Assembly: GCA_031369365.1 (NCBI GenBank)
Contig: JANMOP010000024.1
Location: forward strand, 1 to 16,648
Length of the DNA: 16,648 nucleotides
Reading direction: 5' to 3'
Source of the DNA: Methylotenera_A sp031369365
GTDB lineage: Bacteria; Pseudomonadota; Gammaproteobacteria; Burkholderiales; Methylophilaceae
Part shown: positions 6,093 through 13,561 of the stretch, in pieces
How the letters are laid out: the number at the start of each line of letters is the position of its first letter
Position numbering within the stretch: the first letter of the stretch is position 1
Made by a program: the position numbers and the translations under genes
Notes under the pieces: model-generated
The model's database searches: none
Told to the model about the DNA's origin: nothing
The model's input: the letters and a program-made list of their open reading frames with translations, nothing else

Positions 6093-8144
6093 ATGACAAG
6101 CCCTAATCTAAAGCTATTAGATCGCGATTTAAGCCTTTTGGGCTTTAATCAGCGCGTGTTGGCTTTGGCGCAGCGTCATAATTATCCTTTGCTGGAGCGA
6201 CTTAAATATTTGTGTATTGTCGCCTCTAATTTAGATGAGTTTTTTGAAGTGCGCATGGGAGCACAGCTAGATGCCATGCGCGCTGGCGTTAAAAAAGGCT
6301 TAGTCACATTCAATAGTTTTAACGAGGTGTCTAGCCAAGCCCACGCACTGGTAAACCACCAATACGACATATTTAATAATGAGCTTATGCCCGCGTTACA
6401 GCAAGCAGGTGTTGATATTGTAGCGGGCAATCAACGTAGTGCACATCAACAAAAATGGGTGGCTCAATATTTTGAGGCTAATGTAAAACCACTATTATTG
6501 CCCATTGCTTTAGATAGGGCACATCCCTTCCCTTTAGTCGCTAGCAAAGCTTTGCACTTTATTGTTGAGTTAGAACCAGAAAACAACACTAACGCTCCCA
6601 CCATCAGCATTATTCGTGTGCCACGTGTGTTACCTAGATTGATTCAAATTCCCAAAAATGGGTCTCCTCACCTGCAGTTTGTCACCCTTACCAGTATAAT
6701 TGGCGCGCATTTGGCCAGCTTATTTACTAAAAGAACAATACTAAGTTATTCGCAATTTAGAGTCACACGCCATTCTGATTTGTCTTTAGACGAAGGTGAT
6801 ATGAGCGATTTGCCAAGCGCTTTAAGACAAGAGCTGGCACAAAGGCCTTATGGTGAAGCAGTACGTTTAGAAGTCTCTAAAGCTTGCACGGAAGGCTTGG
6901 CCACCTTTTTGTTAAAAGAATTCAACTTGCCAGCGGCCTCGCTCTACCGTGTACAAGGGCCAGTAAACTTAGGACGACTCATTCAATTAACTAGCTTAGC
7001 TCAAAGTGAAGATTTAACTTTCGAGGCATTTAAACCGTGCTGGCCAAAACAAATAAAGCATGGCGAATCATTTTTTACGCGTCTTAAACAAGGTGACGTG
7101 TTGATTCATCGGCCTTTTGAGAGTTTTGATGCGGTGATTGAGTTTTTGCGCGAGGCGGTTTATGACCCGAATGTGCTAGCGATACACCAAACCATCTACC
7201 GTACAGGCAGCGATATGCGACTATTTAACTTGCTGCAAGAGGCGGTAAAACGCGGCAAAGAAGTGCTGGTGGTGGTAGAAATTAAAGCGCGTTTTGATGA
7301 AGAGGCCAATATTAACTGGGCCGAATCGCTAGAGGCCATAGGCGCGCAAATTGTGTACGGCATGATAGGGCTAAAAACGCACGCTAAAATGTTGCTGGTG
7401 ATGCGGCGTGAAGGCACACGTATTAAGCGTTATGGGCATTTATCCACAGGAAATTACAACGCTAACACGGCCAAGTTGTACACCGATATATGCATGTTGA
7501 CGAGTGATTTAACCATTACACGTGAGATGGAATACATGTTTAGGCATTTAACCAGCCAAATCGCACTGCCAACTATGCGTAAATTATTAGTTGCGCCATT
7601 TAATTTGCAGCGTGCTATGTTGCGCCATATTAATGCCGCCAAACGTGCATGTGTGCTGGGTAAAAAAGCCAACATTATCGTCAAAATGAACTCGCTAACC
7701 GATGAAGTATTGGTGAGTGCCTTGATAGGCGCAGCGCAAGTGGGCGTAGAGATAGATTTAATCGTGCGCGGTGCGTGCATTTTGCCTGTTGATGCTCCAG
7801 GCGTGGATGGCCGAATTCGCGTGCGCTCAATCGTAGGGCGCTTTTTGGAGCATACTCGCATCTTTTATTTTGAGATTAATGGCATAAGTCGCATGTGGTT
7901 ATCCAGTGCCGATTGGATGAGTCGCAACATGATTCGACGTATTGAAATCGCCTGGCCAATTACCGATGCCCAAATGCAATCACGTATTATGCAAGAGTGT
8001 GTAATGCCTTATTTAAACGACACCGAAGATGCATGGTTGCTAGGAAGTGGTGGTGAATATCAAGCTATAAATGCACATGGCTTGCACGGAGCTCACGGTA
8101 AAAGTGCGCAAAAAAGTCTCATCCAGCGCTATTCGGCCAAATAA
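6093..8144 (+). CDS. ppk1: polyphosphate kinase 1
   Basis: PPK1 polymerises the gamma-phosphate of ATP into inorganic polyphosphate, reversibly, and is usually membrane-associated. The 683-residue protein is complete. The N-terminal domain opens DRDLSLLGFNQRVL, followed by ERLKYLCIVASNLDEFFEVR. The head and the two phospholipase-D-like catalytic domains follow, with the catalytic histidines visible as His430 (GLKTHAKMLLV) and His587 (FLEHTRIFYF), which match His435 and His592 of the E. coli enzyme. ATP-contacting stretches YGHLSTGNYN and SADWMSRN are present. The start ATG 6093 follows AGGGA (6085-6089). The C-terminal extension beyond about residue 650 is short and Gly/His-rich. It lies 15 bases before a SixA-type phosphatase gene and close to ppx, forming a polyphosphate block. 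Confidence 0.98.
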   Translation: MTSPNLKLLDRDLSLLGFNQRVLALAQRHNYPLLERLKYLCIVASNLDEFFEVRMGAQLDAMRAGVKKGLVTFNSFNEVSSQAHALVNHQYDIFNNELMPALQQAGVDIVAGNQRSAHQQKWVAQYFEANVKPLLLPIALDRAHPFPLVASKALHFIVELEPENNTNAPTISIIRVPRVLPRLIQIPKNGSPHLQFVTLTSIIGAHLASLFTKRTILSYSQFRVTRHSDLSLDEGDMSDLPSALRQELAQRPYGEAVRLEVSKACTEGLATFLLKEFNLPAASLYRVQGPVNLGRLIQLTSLAQSEDLTFEAFKPCWPKQIKHGESFFTRLKQGDVLIHRPFESFDAVIEFLREAVYDPNVLAIHQTIYRTGSDMRLFNLLQEAVKRGKEVLVVVEIKARFDEEANINWAESLEAIGAQIVYGMIGLKTHAKMLLVMRREGTRIKRYGHLSTGNYNANTAKLYTDICMLTSDLTITREMEYMFRHLTSQIALPTMRKLLVAPFNLQRAMLRHINAAKRACVLGKKANIIVKMNSLTDEVLVSALIGAAQVGVEIDLIVRGACILPVDAPGVDGRIRVRSIVGRFLEHTRIFYFEINGISRMWLSSADWMSRNMIRRIEIAWPITDAQMQSRIMQECVMPYLNDTEDAWLLGSGGEYQAINAHGLHGAHGKSAQKSLIQRYSAK

Positions 8145-8159
8145 TCATGACCATGAATC

Positions 8160-8666
8160 ATGCAGATTAATTGCCACAATATTATCTTATGGCGCCATGC
8201 AGAGGCTGTGCTTGCAAATGATGATTCACTGCAAAGCGATATGGCACGCGCTTTAACGCCAAAAGGTCAGCGCCAAGCCAAGCGCATAGCTCGTTGGCTA
8301 AAACCACATTTACCAGAAAATAGCTTATTGTTGAGCAGTGCTGCACTGCGTGCGTTTCAAACGGCGCAGGCGCTAAACAATTCCAAATGCACTCAAATCA
8401 ATGTGCAATCTGCCCTAAATCCAACTGCAAGTTTACGAGAAATTTTAGATTGTTTAGCAAGTTTTAGCTCAAAAAGTAATTTACTATTGGTCGGCCACCA
8501 GCCTTTACTGGGGCGGGTTGCAGGCCACCTGCTAGGCTTGCAGGTGAGTGACCTCAACATTAAAAAAGGCGCAATATGGTGGTTGCGCCTTGAATCTAAT
8601 CCTGCCAACTTAAGCCAGCCCACGCGTTATGAAATTGTGAGTGTACAAACGCCAAGTCTAGTATAA
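8160..8666 (+). CDS. sixA: SixA-type phosphohistidine phosphatase
   Basis: A 168-residue histidine phosphatase. SixA removes phosphate from phosphohistidine; in E. coli its physiological target is NPr of the nitrogen phosphotransferase system. The RHG-type motif is LWRHAEA with catalytic His13. The supporting Arg64 lies in AALRAFQTAQAL, and the second catalytic histidine is His113 in LLLVGHQPLLG. The small size without large insertions fits the SixA subfamily. It lies just downstream of ppk1, and small histidine-phosphatase genes next to ppk/ppx are a recurring arrangement. No good ribosome binding site precedes ATG 8160, so translation may be coupled to ppk1. The last two sense codons and stop fall inside a 27-bp repeat. 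Confidence 0.88.
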   Translation: MQINCHNIILWRHAEAVLANDDSLQSDMARALTPKGQRQAKRIARWLKPHLPENSLLLSSAALRAFQTAQALNNSKCTQINVQSALNPTASLREILDCLASFSSKSNLLLVGHQPLLGRVAGHLLGLQVSDLNIKKGAIWWLRLESNPANLSQPTRYEIVSVQTPSLV

Positions 8667-8716
8667 ATACGGCCTAGTAGAAAACTAGTATATATACGGT
8701 CTAGTATAAAACTAGT
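8658..8716. repeat. 27-bp tandem repeat with CTAGT/ACTAG stems at the sixA 3' end
   Basis: Two adjacent 27-bp units (8658-8684 and 8685-8711) agree at 24 of 27 positions, followed by a partial third (CTAGT, 8712-8716). Each unit begins CTAGTATA and contains TACGG, and each ends in a short stem CTAGT-5 nt-ACTAG that crosses into the next unit. The sixA stop codon (8664-8666) is inside the first unit. The array lies in the gap between convergent genes and could serve as a weak bidirectional terminator; no T-run follows either stem. Confidence 0.75.
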
Positions 8717-8739
8717 TTAGTAACAGATAATTAGCCCGA

Positions 8740-9252
8740 TTATTTATTTGGTCTGCCAGTTTTAATTACAGGCACTTTAGCCAAAGTAGTTTTGAGCGTG
8801 TTATCTGACATTGCCACCAGCAATTTGATACCTGCACGCAACAATTCACTTTTCTTCGCAGGCTGTCCCATGGCGGTTAAACGCGCTTTTAGCAATGATA
8901 GTTGGGCGTATTCATCTTTGGGCATAGTGAAGCTATCACGCTCCATTTTAATTTTTTCTGGCTTAATTTTTTTGCTATCGTCTTTTTTTTCGTTCTTTTT
9001 AACCGATTTTTTGACAACTTTAGCTTTTGGTTTTGCCACTACTTTTGTTGCTAAATTGGGTTTAGCTAAAATGGGCTTGCTTGCAATGGTGGACTTGACC
9101 ACTGGTTTTGCTACTGGCTTGGTTGCTGCTGGTTTAGAGGCCATTGGTTTGGATGCCACTGTGTTTGTAGCGACGACTTTAGCCGCGCTTGTATTGGCAG
9201 TGCTAGGTTTAAGCCCAAGTGCTTCAGCCAGTAACGGCGATGTATTTGACAT
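8740..9252 (-). CDS. Lys/Pro/Ala-tailed protein with a ribbon-helix-helix-like C-terminal domain
   Basis: A 170-residue, very basic protein in two parts. Residues ~20-105 are a low-complexity tail of KP, AK and KK repeats (for example SKPMASKPAATKPVAKP), like histone-H1-type bacterial tails. Residues ~104-155 look like a ribbon-helix-helix or similar DNA-binding fold: a short strand RDSFTMP, helix KDEYAQLSLLKARLTAMG, then KKSELLRAGIKLLVAMSD. Such proteins are common and uncharacterised in betaproteobacteria. The start is ATG 9252 (minus strand), preceded by GGAG at 8 bases; the in-frame TTG at 9264 overlaps that site. It likely binds DNA, perhaps its own 35-bp upstream palindrome. The cationic tail next to ppk1 and ppx raises the possibility of polyphosphate binding, which is speculation. 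Confidence 0.78.
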   Translation of the reverse strand: MSNTSPLLAEALGLKPSTANTSAAKVVATNTVASKPMASKPAATKPVAKPVVKSTIASKPILAKPNLATKVVAKPKAKVVKKSVKKNEKKDDSKKIKPEKIKMERDSFTMPKDEYAQLSLLKARLTAMGQPAKKSELLRAGIKLLVAMSDNTLKTTLAKVPVIKTGRPNK

Positions 9253-9262
9253 GATATTCTCC

Positions 9263-9307
9263 AATTAAACGGTATAAACAGTTTATATCGTTTAATTAAA
9301 AGGTCAA
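9263..9307 (-). promoter_or_regulatory. 35-bp near-perfect palindrome with -35-like element, upstream of the basic DNA-binding gene
   Basis: Left arm AATTAAACGGTATAAAC (9263-9279), a single central A at 9280, and right arm GTTTATATCGTTTAATT (9281-9297) pair at 16 of 17 positions. On the minus strand TTGACC (bases 9307-9302) lies just upstream and is a good -35. A -10 would fall inside the palindrome, though no hexamer at ideal spacing is convincing. The palindrome ends one base before the GGAG ribosome binding site (9258-9261). This is the geometry of a repressor operator, perhaps autoregulatory. Confidence 0.65.
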
Positions 9308-9342
9308 CTATTTTTTAAGCAAATATAATCAACGGATTATTG

Positions 9343-10872
9343 TTAATCTTGAGAAGAAACAACTAAGCTCCAATTCACTTTTTGCCACGCTAATATTTCC
9401 TCCTCCAACAAGTAAGTAGTTTGCGGAAAAGCCTGTTGCCAAGCGCTGGGCAGACTAAGTAGAAAAGTATTTCCTGCGCGCTCAAAGCTGATATTTTTTA
9501 ACACGGGCATGTTGCGCGAGTGGCAAAAAATTACCGCTAATCTTAACGACATTAATTTACAAATAAAACTTTCATCGTTAAAGTCCACGTCTAACTTTCT
9601 CAGTTTGCCACAATGCCCTAACACCAATAAACTTAAGCGATGTAACTCGCTTTGTGCAAAGCCCATTAGCTCGGTATTGTCTAAAATATAGGCACCATGC
9701 TTTTGCGATTCGCTATGAGAAATGGCTGCGCCGATTTCATGACACAAGGCCGCCCAGTTCAATACTTGCTTTAATCTTTGAAGTTCGTGCGCGTTATCTT
9801 TATGTTCAACCAGTGTAGGTAAAAGCGCGCTAAAAAACCCAACAGCTACTTTGGCAACATTGGATACGTGGCTTTTATTGACGCCAAAGCGAGTGACCAG
9901 ATGGTTGATCGAAGCATCACGCAAATCTTCTGATGTGTCCGCATCTTGCGACATCATGTCGTATAATAGACCATGACGCAGCGCACCTTTAGCGGCTATT
10001 AAAGTGTCAAGTTTAAGCAAATCAAATATACCAATTAATATTGCCAGGCCGCTTGCAATCACTGGCTTGCGGTCTTCTTTTAAGCCAGCTAAATCAAGTT
10101 TATCTAGCGTTTTAGCTTTGATTAACTGAGCGCGCAACCAGGCCAAACCTTGGCGTGTGATGATGCCTTCTTCAAAACCTGCATTGACTAAAATATCCGC
10201 TATTGCACCCACTGTGCCCGATGCACCATAAGCTACATCCCAATGCTGGTGTTGATAAGTGTCCGCTACGGCATCTAAAAATGATTCCGCCGCAATTTCG
10301 GCACGTTGAAAGTTTTTTTCACTTAAATTACCATCAACAAAGTATTTAAGCGCCCAAGCCACGGATCCCACGCGAAGTGAATCTGTAATTTCGGCGCTTA
10401 AATGTTGACCTAATATAAACTCGGTCGAGCGTCCGCCAATGTCAATTACTAAGCGCTTTTCGTTAGATTGTGGCAGCAGGCGACTGACGCCTTCGTAAAT
10501 AAGCCGCGCTTCTTCTACGCCAGAAATCACTTCTATCTCATAACCTAAAGCTTTTTTAGCCAGCTTTAAAAATACGTCGCGATTTTTGGCTTCGCGCAAG
10601 GTTTGTGTCGCTACCGCCCGCACATTGTGTTGGGGGAAACCTTTCAGTGTTTCACCAAATCTCGCCAAGCATTTAAGCCCGCGCTCAATTGCTTCTGGCT
10701 TTAAGTTGCGGTTTTCATCTAAATCGCCGCCTTGGCGCACTGCTTCTTTTAAATAATCCACGCGCTGAATTTGGCCGTTGTAAAAGCGCCCAATTTCTAA
10801 TCTAAAGCTGTTAGAGCCTAAATCAACTGCTGCCAGTAGCGTTTCTGGTGAGATAAAATCATTATTTTTCAT
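9343..10872 (-). CDS. ppx: exopolyphosphatase (Ppx/GppA family)
   Basis: Ppx releases orthophosphate processively from the end of polyphosphate; GppA relatives also hydrolyse pppGpp. The 509-residue protein has the actin-like fold motifs in order: AAVDLGSNSFRLEIGRF (residues 14-30), RAVATQTLREAKN, ISGVEEARLIYEGV with Glu121 at the usual catalytic position, VIDIGGRSTEFILG (142-155), and YGASGTVGAI. A C-terminal HD-like helical domain follows (ALCHEIGAAISHSESQKHGAYIL), as in full-length Ppx. Its position close to ppk1 favours polyphosphate as the main substrate over pppGpp. The start is ATG 10872, with only a weak ribosome binding site. A small gene on the same strand ends 51 bases upstream, so the two may be co-transcribed. 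Confidence 0.94.
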   Translation of the reverse strand: MKNNDFISPETLLAAVDLGSNSFRLEIGRFYNGQIQRVDYLKEAVRQGGDLDENRNLKPEAIERGLKCLARFGETLKGFPQHNVRAVATQTLREAKNRDVFLKLAKKALGYEIEVISGVEEARLIYEGVSRLLPQSNEKRLVIDIGGRSTEFILGQHLSAEITDSLRVGSVAWALKYFVDGNLSEKNFQRAEIAAESFLDAVADTYQHQHWDVAYGASGTVGAIADILVNAGFEEGIITRQGLAWLRAQLIKAKTLDKLDLAGLKEDRKPVIASGLAILIGIFDLLKLDTLIAAKGALRHGLLYDMMSQDADTSEDLRDASINHLVTRFGVNKSHVSNVAKVAVGFFSALLPTLVEHKDNAHELQRLKQVLNWAALCHEIGAAISHSESQKHGAYILDNTELMGFAQSELHRLSLLVLGHCGKLRKLDVDFNDESFICKLMSLRLAVIFCHSRNMPVLKNISFERAGNTFLLSLPSAWQQAFPQTTYLLEEEILAWQKVNWSLVVSSQD

Positions 10873-10923
10873 AACTTGATTTATAGCATAATTTCGCTAA
10901 TAATTTGATGAAAAACAACAAAA

Positions 10924-11187
10924 TTACTGAGCGATTATCTGCTCATATTCAGGAAAATAACGCGCAATCACGCTTAAATCAAAGCTACGCATAATGCTGG
11001 TGTTAGATTCACGTTGTAGCAAAAACTCAAAAGATTTTTCTACTAATTGGGCGGTTGTGATGTTGCCAGCATTAAGTTTTAAAGCGTAATGGGGCTCGAT
11101 AGATACTTGGTGCGTGCTGGTTATGCGATCAATGATAGTGACTTGAAAATGATATGCATCAATCGCAGTGACAATAATTTGTGGCAT
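10924..11187 (-). CDS. small conserved protein of unknown function, 87 aa
   Basis: An 87-residue soluble protein. An N-terminal half of predicted beta-strands (IIVTAIDAYHFQVTIIDRITSTHQVSIEP) is followed by a conserved-looking segment, TTAQLVEKSFEFLLQRESNT, and then SIMRSFDLSVIARYFPEYEQII. I recognise that ending as recurring in small uncharacterised proteins of proteobacteria and actinobacteria, but no function is known to me. The minus-strand ATG at 11187 is preceded by AAGGA at good spacing, which supports the start. It lies 51 bases upstream of ppx on the same strand and divergent from the histidine kinase gene. Confidence 0.75.
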   Translation of the reverse strand: MPQIIVTAIDAYHFQVTIIDRITSTHQVSIEPHYALKLNAGNITTAQLVEKSFEFLLQRESNTSIMRSFDLSVIARYFPEYEQIIAQ

Positions 11188-11435
11188 TATTATTCCTTAC
11201 GGAGTGTTGCAATTGCACTATTACCTGCCAATTATTTATCGTTAGCCCGTTCGGGCTATTGCCTCTTGAGACGGGTATTAATACCATGCGATTGAGAGTT
11301 ATGGTACATATCAACTACAGATTCTAGTACAAAACAACTATATATCACAGCAATACTAAATAACAGTGAAGTAGCAGTGAAGTAGCAGTGCAGATTTAAA
11401 TATTAATCTGGACTAAAAGTTAGGATAATAGCTTT
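11188..11435. promoter_or_regulatory. divergent intergenic region between orf87 and the kinase gene
   Basis: This 248-bp gap should hold promoters for both directions. It contains TGCAATTGCA (11208-11217, perfect palindrome), a TAGCCCG-TT-CGGGCTA hairpin (11243-11258), GGTATTAATACC (11274-11285, perfect 12-bp palindrome), an 11-bp tandem repeat (11364-11393) and an inverted repeat CAGATT...AATCTG (11391-11410). The kinase ribosome binding site is probably AGGA (11422-11425). I found no convincing -35/-10 pair and no coding sequence. Confidence 0.55.
11364..11393 (+). repeat. 11-bp direct repeat upstream of the histidine kinase gene
   Basis: CAGTGAAGTAG occurs at 11364-11374 and again at 11375-11385, followed by CAGTGCAG (11386-11393). 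The period of one helical turn is typical of sites bound side by side by response regulators, so this may be an autoregulatory site. Simple slippage could also produce it. Confidence 0.6.
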
Positions 11436-12770
11436 ATGAACACCACTCAAACAGTTAGCGCCAATACTGGCAATATTGAAGTTTATACTAGAACTATTGC
11501 CCTTAAAGGACTTACCTTAAAAGCGCAGCACACGATGAAATCTACACTATTGAGCGAAATTAACCGCTTGTCCGACTCGAATTTAAGCGCTGAACAATCG
11601 TTAGGTAATGCACTTTTACTGATACGAGAATACTATAAAGCAAATGCCTGTGTCGCTGTGATGAAAATGCCTGATGATAGTTACATTATGTTTAAGGCCG
11701 AAAAGGACTCAGCAAATCCCATGTTGCTGGGGCATGCGTTAGATGAAAGCATCGCTGTGCATTTACTAGCAACCCCGCCGCAATACTCAATTTATCGTAC
11801 ACCTCAAGCAGAGTGGAGTATTGCGTCCCAGGCAGTTGATAAACCGAAAGCGCTATTGTTTGAAACCATGTCTAATTTTGGCGAGGCAATCTCTCATTTA
11901 CTAGAGGTTGATTCGTTTGCCAGCACCCCTATGCAGCTAAATGAGCAATATATTGGCAGGCTTTATCTGACAAACTGTGATCAATATTTTGATACAGCTG
12001 ATATGCTTTTTTTGCAACAGCTGTGCAACCAAATAAACCCGCAAATTAACCATATTAGTTTGCATAATAAAATTGCCACCGCCACTACTTCGGCAGTGCG
12101 CCACAAGATTTCTATCGATTTGCACGATAGCACTATTCAGCCTTATATCGGCCTAAAGCTTGGTTTAGAAGCTTTGCGCCGCAAAATCCCCGAAGGTGCT
12201 GCGATAGCTATGGAGCTAGATGAGTTGGTTATTATGGCGGAGGAGAGCATCGCCGAATTGCGCCAATATATCGGAGGCCTTAAATCTCAAATTAAATCGG
12301 AGCTTAAACCACAACCAGGCAGATCATTAGTCGCATCAATTTTAAAAGTTGCCAAAAAATACCAACTTCGACACGGTATTGAAGTGGCAGTAAATATCGA
12401 TACTAAACTGAAGCTAAGAGAACACCTCTCAATTGAAATATATCAGCTAGTGTGTGAAGGCTTAAGCAACATCCATCGGCATACCCAATCTAAAAAAGCT
12501 GAGATTAATTTGTATTATAAAAATGACCAGATTGTAATCGAAGTGATTAATCAACATGGTATTGCAGAAGACATTCACTTTGAACCCAGCTCTATGACCG
12601 AGCGTGTTACCTATTTAGGTGGCACTATTCACGTTAGCCACATCACTGACGCTAAGACCACGCGTGGCGATACGTTAACTAGCAAAACTCAAAGCAGCAA
12701 AACTCAAAGCAGCAAAACTATAGTAACTGCCATAATACCGCTTCAATTAATTGAAAGACGCAGTGTTTAA
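11436..12770 (+). CDS. soluble NarX-type sensor histidine kinase with a degenerate ATP lid
   Basis: A 444-residue kinase with no membrane segment, so it senses a cytoplasmic signal or partner. Residues ~40-205 look like a GAF-type sensor (LGNALLLIREYYKANACVAV, then QYIGRLYLTNCDQYFDTADMLFLQQL). The HisKA_3 dimerisation helix follows, with KISIDLHDSTIQPYIGLKLG and phospho-acceptor His230. The ATPase domain has an N-box, EGLSNIHRHTQSKKAEI, with Asn345. Usually the G1 box reads DNG and is followed by GLxGMxER; here it is INQHG followed by PSSMTERVTYLGG. The last ATP-contact loop is stretched by a 15-bp repeat encoding SKTQS units. It may therefore have weak autokinase activity. The 3' end overlaps the response regulator gene by 20 bases, making them a cognate pair. 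The ligand cannot be told. Confidence 0.88.
   Translation: MNTTQTVSANTGNIEVYTRTIALKGLTLKAQHTMKSTLLSEINRLSDSNLSAEQSLGNALLLIREYYKANACVAVMKMPDDSYIMFKAEKDSANPMLLGHALDESIAVHLLATPPQYSIYRTPQAEWSIASQAVDKPKALLFETMSNFGEAISHLLEVDSFASTPMQLNEQYIGRLYLTNCDQYFDTADMLFLQQLCNQINPQINHISLHNKIATATTSAVRHKISIDLHDSTIQPYIGLKLGLEALRRKIPEGAAIAMELDELVIMAEESIAELRQYIGGLKSQIKSELKPQPGRSLVASILKVAKKYQLRHGIEVAVNIDTKLKLREHLSIEIYQLVCEGLSNIHRHTQSKKAEINLYYKNDQIVIEVINQHGIAEDIHFEPSSMTERVTYLGGTIHVSHITDAKTTRGDTLTSKTQSSKTQSSKTIVTAIIPLQLIERRSV
12681..12719 (+). repeat. 15-bp in-frame tandem repeat within the kinase ATPase domain
   Basis: AGCAAAACTCAAAGC occurs exactly twice (12681-12695 and 12696-12710), followed by AGCAAAACT (12711-12719). 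The 2.6 copies encode SKTQSSKTQSSKT between GDT and IVTAIIPL, in the region that normally closes over ATP. Copy-number change would add or remove 5 residues without a frameshift. Confidence 0.85.
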
Positions 12771-13443
12771 TTCGCCTAATTCACCTACGCCTATTCGCGT
12801 ATTATTGGTGGATGACCATAAAAGTATGCTCTGGGGATTGGAACGTCTAATCGAGGGCGAACAGCCTCACATGCAGGTAATAGGTAAGGCCACTAACAAA
12901 GCAGAGGTGTTCGCATTTTTAAAGCTTTCAAAGCCAGATATTGTATTAATGGATCTTGATTTAAACGGTGAGAACAGCTTGGATTTTCTTGGGGCGCTTT
13001 TGCAAGAATCGCAAGCGCGCGTGTTAGTGCTTACAGCGTCACAAGATCCTTTGGTGCATCAGCGTGCCATTATTAATGGTGCCAGTGGCGTAGTCATTAA
13101 AAATGAAAATGCGGATGTGATATTGCGCGCAATTCAATATGTTCACGCGGGAGAATTATGGTTTGACCGTGCAGCTACTGGTCGCTTGCTTAAAAGCCTC
13201 AACACACCAGCACAATCGGCTAGCAAGTCCACTCAACTCAGCAAGATAGCAACGCTTACTCCTAAAGAGCGCCAAGTAATCTCTGCTATGGCCTTAATAC
13301 CTGGTGCACGTAATAAGGTGGTTGCAGATCGCCTGTGTATGAGTGAGCATACTTTGCGAAATCATCTTACTGGCATTTACGCCAAGCTTGATTTGGAAAA
13401 TCGACTTGAACTATGTATGTTTGCAATAGAACATAAACTGTGA
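12751..13443 (+). CDS. NarL/LuxR-family response regulator
   Basis: A 230-residue transcriptional regulator. The receiver domain (residues ~15-130) has the acidic pair in LLVDDH (Asp21, Asp22), the phospho-acceptor Asp68 (IVLMDLD), the switch Thr95 (VLVLTAS) and Lys117 (VVIKN), so it looks fully functional. The C-terminal LuxR-type helix-turn-helix reads LTPKERQVISAMALIPGARN, then KVVADRLCMSEHTLRNHL and GIYAKLDLENRLEL. The region ALIPGARNK is slightly longer than the usual LAxGxSNK. The start is uncertain: TTG 12751 overlaps the end of the kinase gene, GTG 12763 is the alternative, and neither has a good ribosome binding site. This suggests translational coupling with the kinase. Confidence 0.92.
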   Translation: MKDAVFNSPNSPTPIRVLLVDDHKSMLWGLERLIEGEQPHMQVIGKATNKAEVFAFLKLSKPDIVLMDLDLNGENSLDFLGALLQESQARVLVLTASQDPLVHQRAIINGASGVVIKNENADVILRAIQYVHAGELWFDRAATGRLLKSLNTPAQSASKSTQLSKIATLTPKERQVISAMALIPGARNKVVADRLCMSEHTLRNHLTGIYAKLDLENRLELCMFAIEHKL

Positions 13444-13493
13444 AAACAAAACCCCCATCAATATTGAGTTGCAGAAGTTTTAATAACAGTCAG

Positions 13494-13561
13494 GTAGGGT
13501 GGGTAACTCGTTACCCACGCGGTAATGTGCCAATTTGTGGGTAACAAGTTACCCACCCTAC
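13494..13561. repeat. REP-like double-palindrome element downstream of the response regulator
   Basis: Two 25-base arms, 13494-13518 (GTAGGGTGGGTAAC, TC, GTTACCCAC) and 13537-13561 (GTGGGTAAC, AA, GTTACCCACCCTAC), are reverse complements at 24 of 25 positions. They are separated by 18 bases. Each arm also folds on itself through GTGGGTAAC/GTTACCCAC. This layout is that of a REP/BIME-type or small MITE element. It can act as a transcription barrier after the response regulator gene. Confidence 0.85.

Noticed and set aside
8792..9268. Plus-strand open frame that looks like a hydrophobic membrane protein
   Set aside because: It is the mirror of the Lys/Pro/Ala-rich gene on the minus strand; Lys, Pro and Ala codons reversed give Leu, Phe, Gly and Ala codons. 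The minus-strand gene has the ribosome binding site and a recognisable domain.
11243..11258. TAGCCCG-TT-CGGGCTA hairpin as a transcription terminator
   Set aside because: It lies between divergent gene starts, where no terminator is expected, and only ATT follows the stem rather than a T-run.
11364..11393. CRISPR-like short repeats
   Set aside because: The 11-bp copies are directly adjacent with no spacers, and there are no cas genes in the window.
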